A stretch of 24,837 nucleotides of DNA from positions 1 through 24,837 of the forward strand of contig CAZXGG010000051.1 of the NCBI GenBank assembly GCA_964640125.1, in the 5' to 3' direction. This stretch comes from G020353115 sp964640125 (GTDB taxonomy: Bacteria > Bacteroidota > Bacteroidia > Bacteroidales > VadinHA17). The notes under the pieces were generated by a model that made no database searches, was not told the origin of the DNA, and saw only the letters and a list, made by a program, of their open reading frames with translations. Made by a program: the position numbers and the translations under genes. Below are positions 24,778 to 24,837 of this stretch, piece after piece. Each line of letters starts with the position of its first letter. Positions within the stretch are counted from its first letter, which is position 1.

Positions 24778-24837
24778 TCAGACATTCATTAGTCTTCTGA
24801 TCTTCAGTACAGAGATTTCCCTGTAGATGTTTTCGAT
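24778..24837 (-). CDS. 3' end of an unidentified gene (partial)
   Basis: The last 19 codons and TGA stop of a leftward gene that enters from beyond the window; the visible peptide is IENIYREISVLKIRRLMNV. It is too short to assign. The reading is supported by the intrinsic terminator 30 bases after the stop codon, which shows that a leftward transcript ends here. No full-length statement can be made. Confidence 0.55.
   Translation of the reverse strand: MENIYREISVLKIRRLMNV

Overview
The window looks like a chromosomal segment of an anaerobic or microaerophilic member of the Bacteroidota (Bacteroidales/Marinilabiliales-like). The reasons are Bacteroidota-style short lipoprotein signals, families common in that phylum (DUF4382 lipoprotein, DUF6599, GbsR-like MarR regulator), weak Shine-Dalgarno sites, A/T-rich promoters with TAnnTTTG-like -7 boxes, and the oxygen-sensitive chemistry of a giant 2-hydroxyacyl-CoA dehydratase activase. 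No rRNA or tRNA gene, CRISPR array or phage module was seen. The identification rests on gene content only; no search was run.

Left part (1-9340): an exported serine beta-lactamase-like hydrolase with a helical/TPR-like tail, then a 1399-residue fused CoA-enzyme activase/dehydratase-type iron-sulfur protein closed by a hairpin terminator, an unrecognised lipoprotein, a leftward hemolysin III/PAQR membrane protein, and a rightward zinc-independent MDR oxidoreductase. A leftward bile acid:sodium symporter family (BASS) transporter follows and is divergent from the next operon.

Centre (10393-16152): a tight rightward four-gene operon (gaps 21, 21 and 9 bases) built on the AmmeMemoRadiSam trio, whose biochemical role is unsettled. 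The Memo (AmrB) and AMMECR1 (AmrA) domains are fused in one predicted lipoprotein. The radical SAM enzyme (AmrS) carries a Tat-like leader. Between them lies a multi-pass membrane protein with a spermidine-synthase-like domain that lacks the usual acidic catalytic residues, and the operon ends with a small helical-repeat protein. Directly convergent is a leftward pair, DUF6599 then Tat-exported DUF362. Together these suggest an envelope-located version of the AmmeMemoRadiSam pathway, the best candidate here for an undescribed system.

Right part (18363-22735): leftward DUF4382 lipoprotein, exported MsrA and a glycine-zipper membrane protein; then a folded composite repeat, a rightward pair (NAD-dependent epimerase/3beta-HSD-like SDR and a steroid-5alpha-reductase-like membrane enzyme), and a convergent GbsR-like regulator.

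Right end (22818-24717): a complete-looking group II intron on the minus strand with intact RT/maturase and domain V, inserted immediately downstream of the intrinsic terminator of a gene whose last 19 codons lie at the window edge. This placement, the CGC triad and the lack of an endonuclease domain fit group IIC introns.
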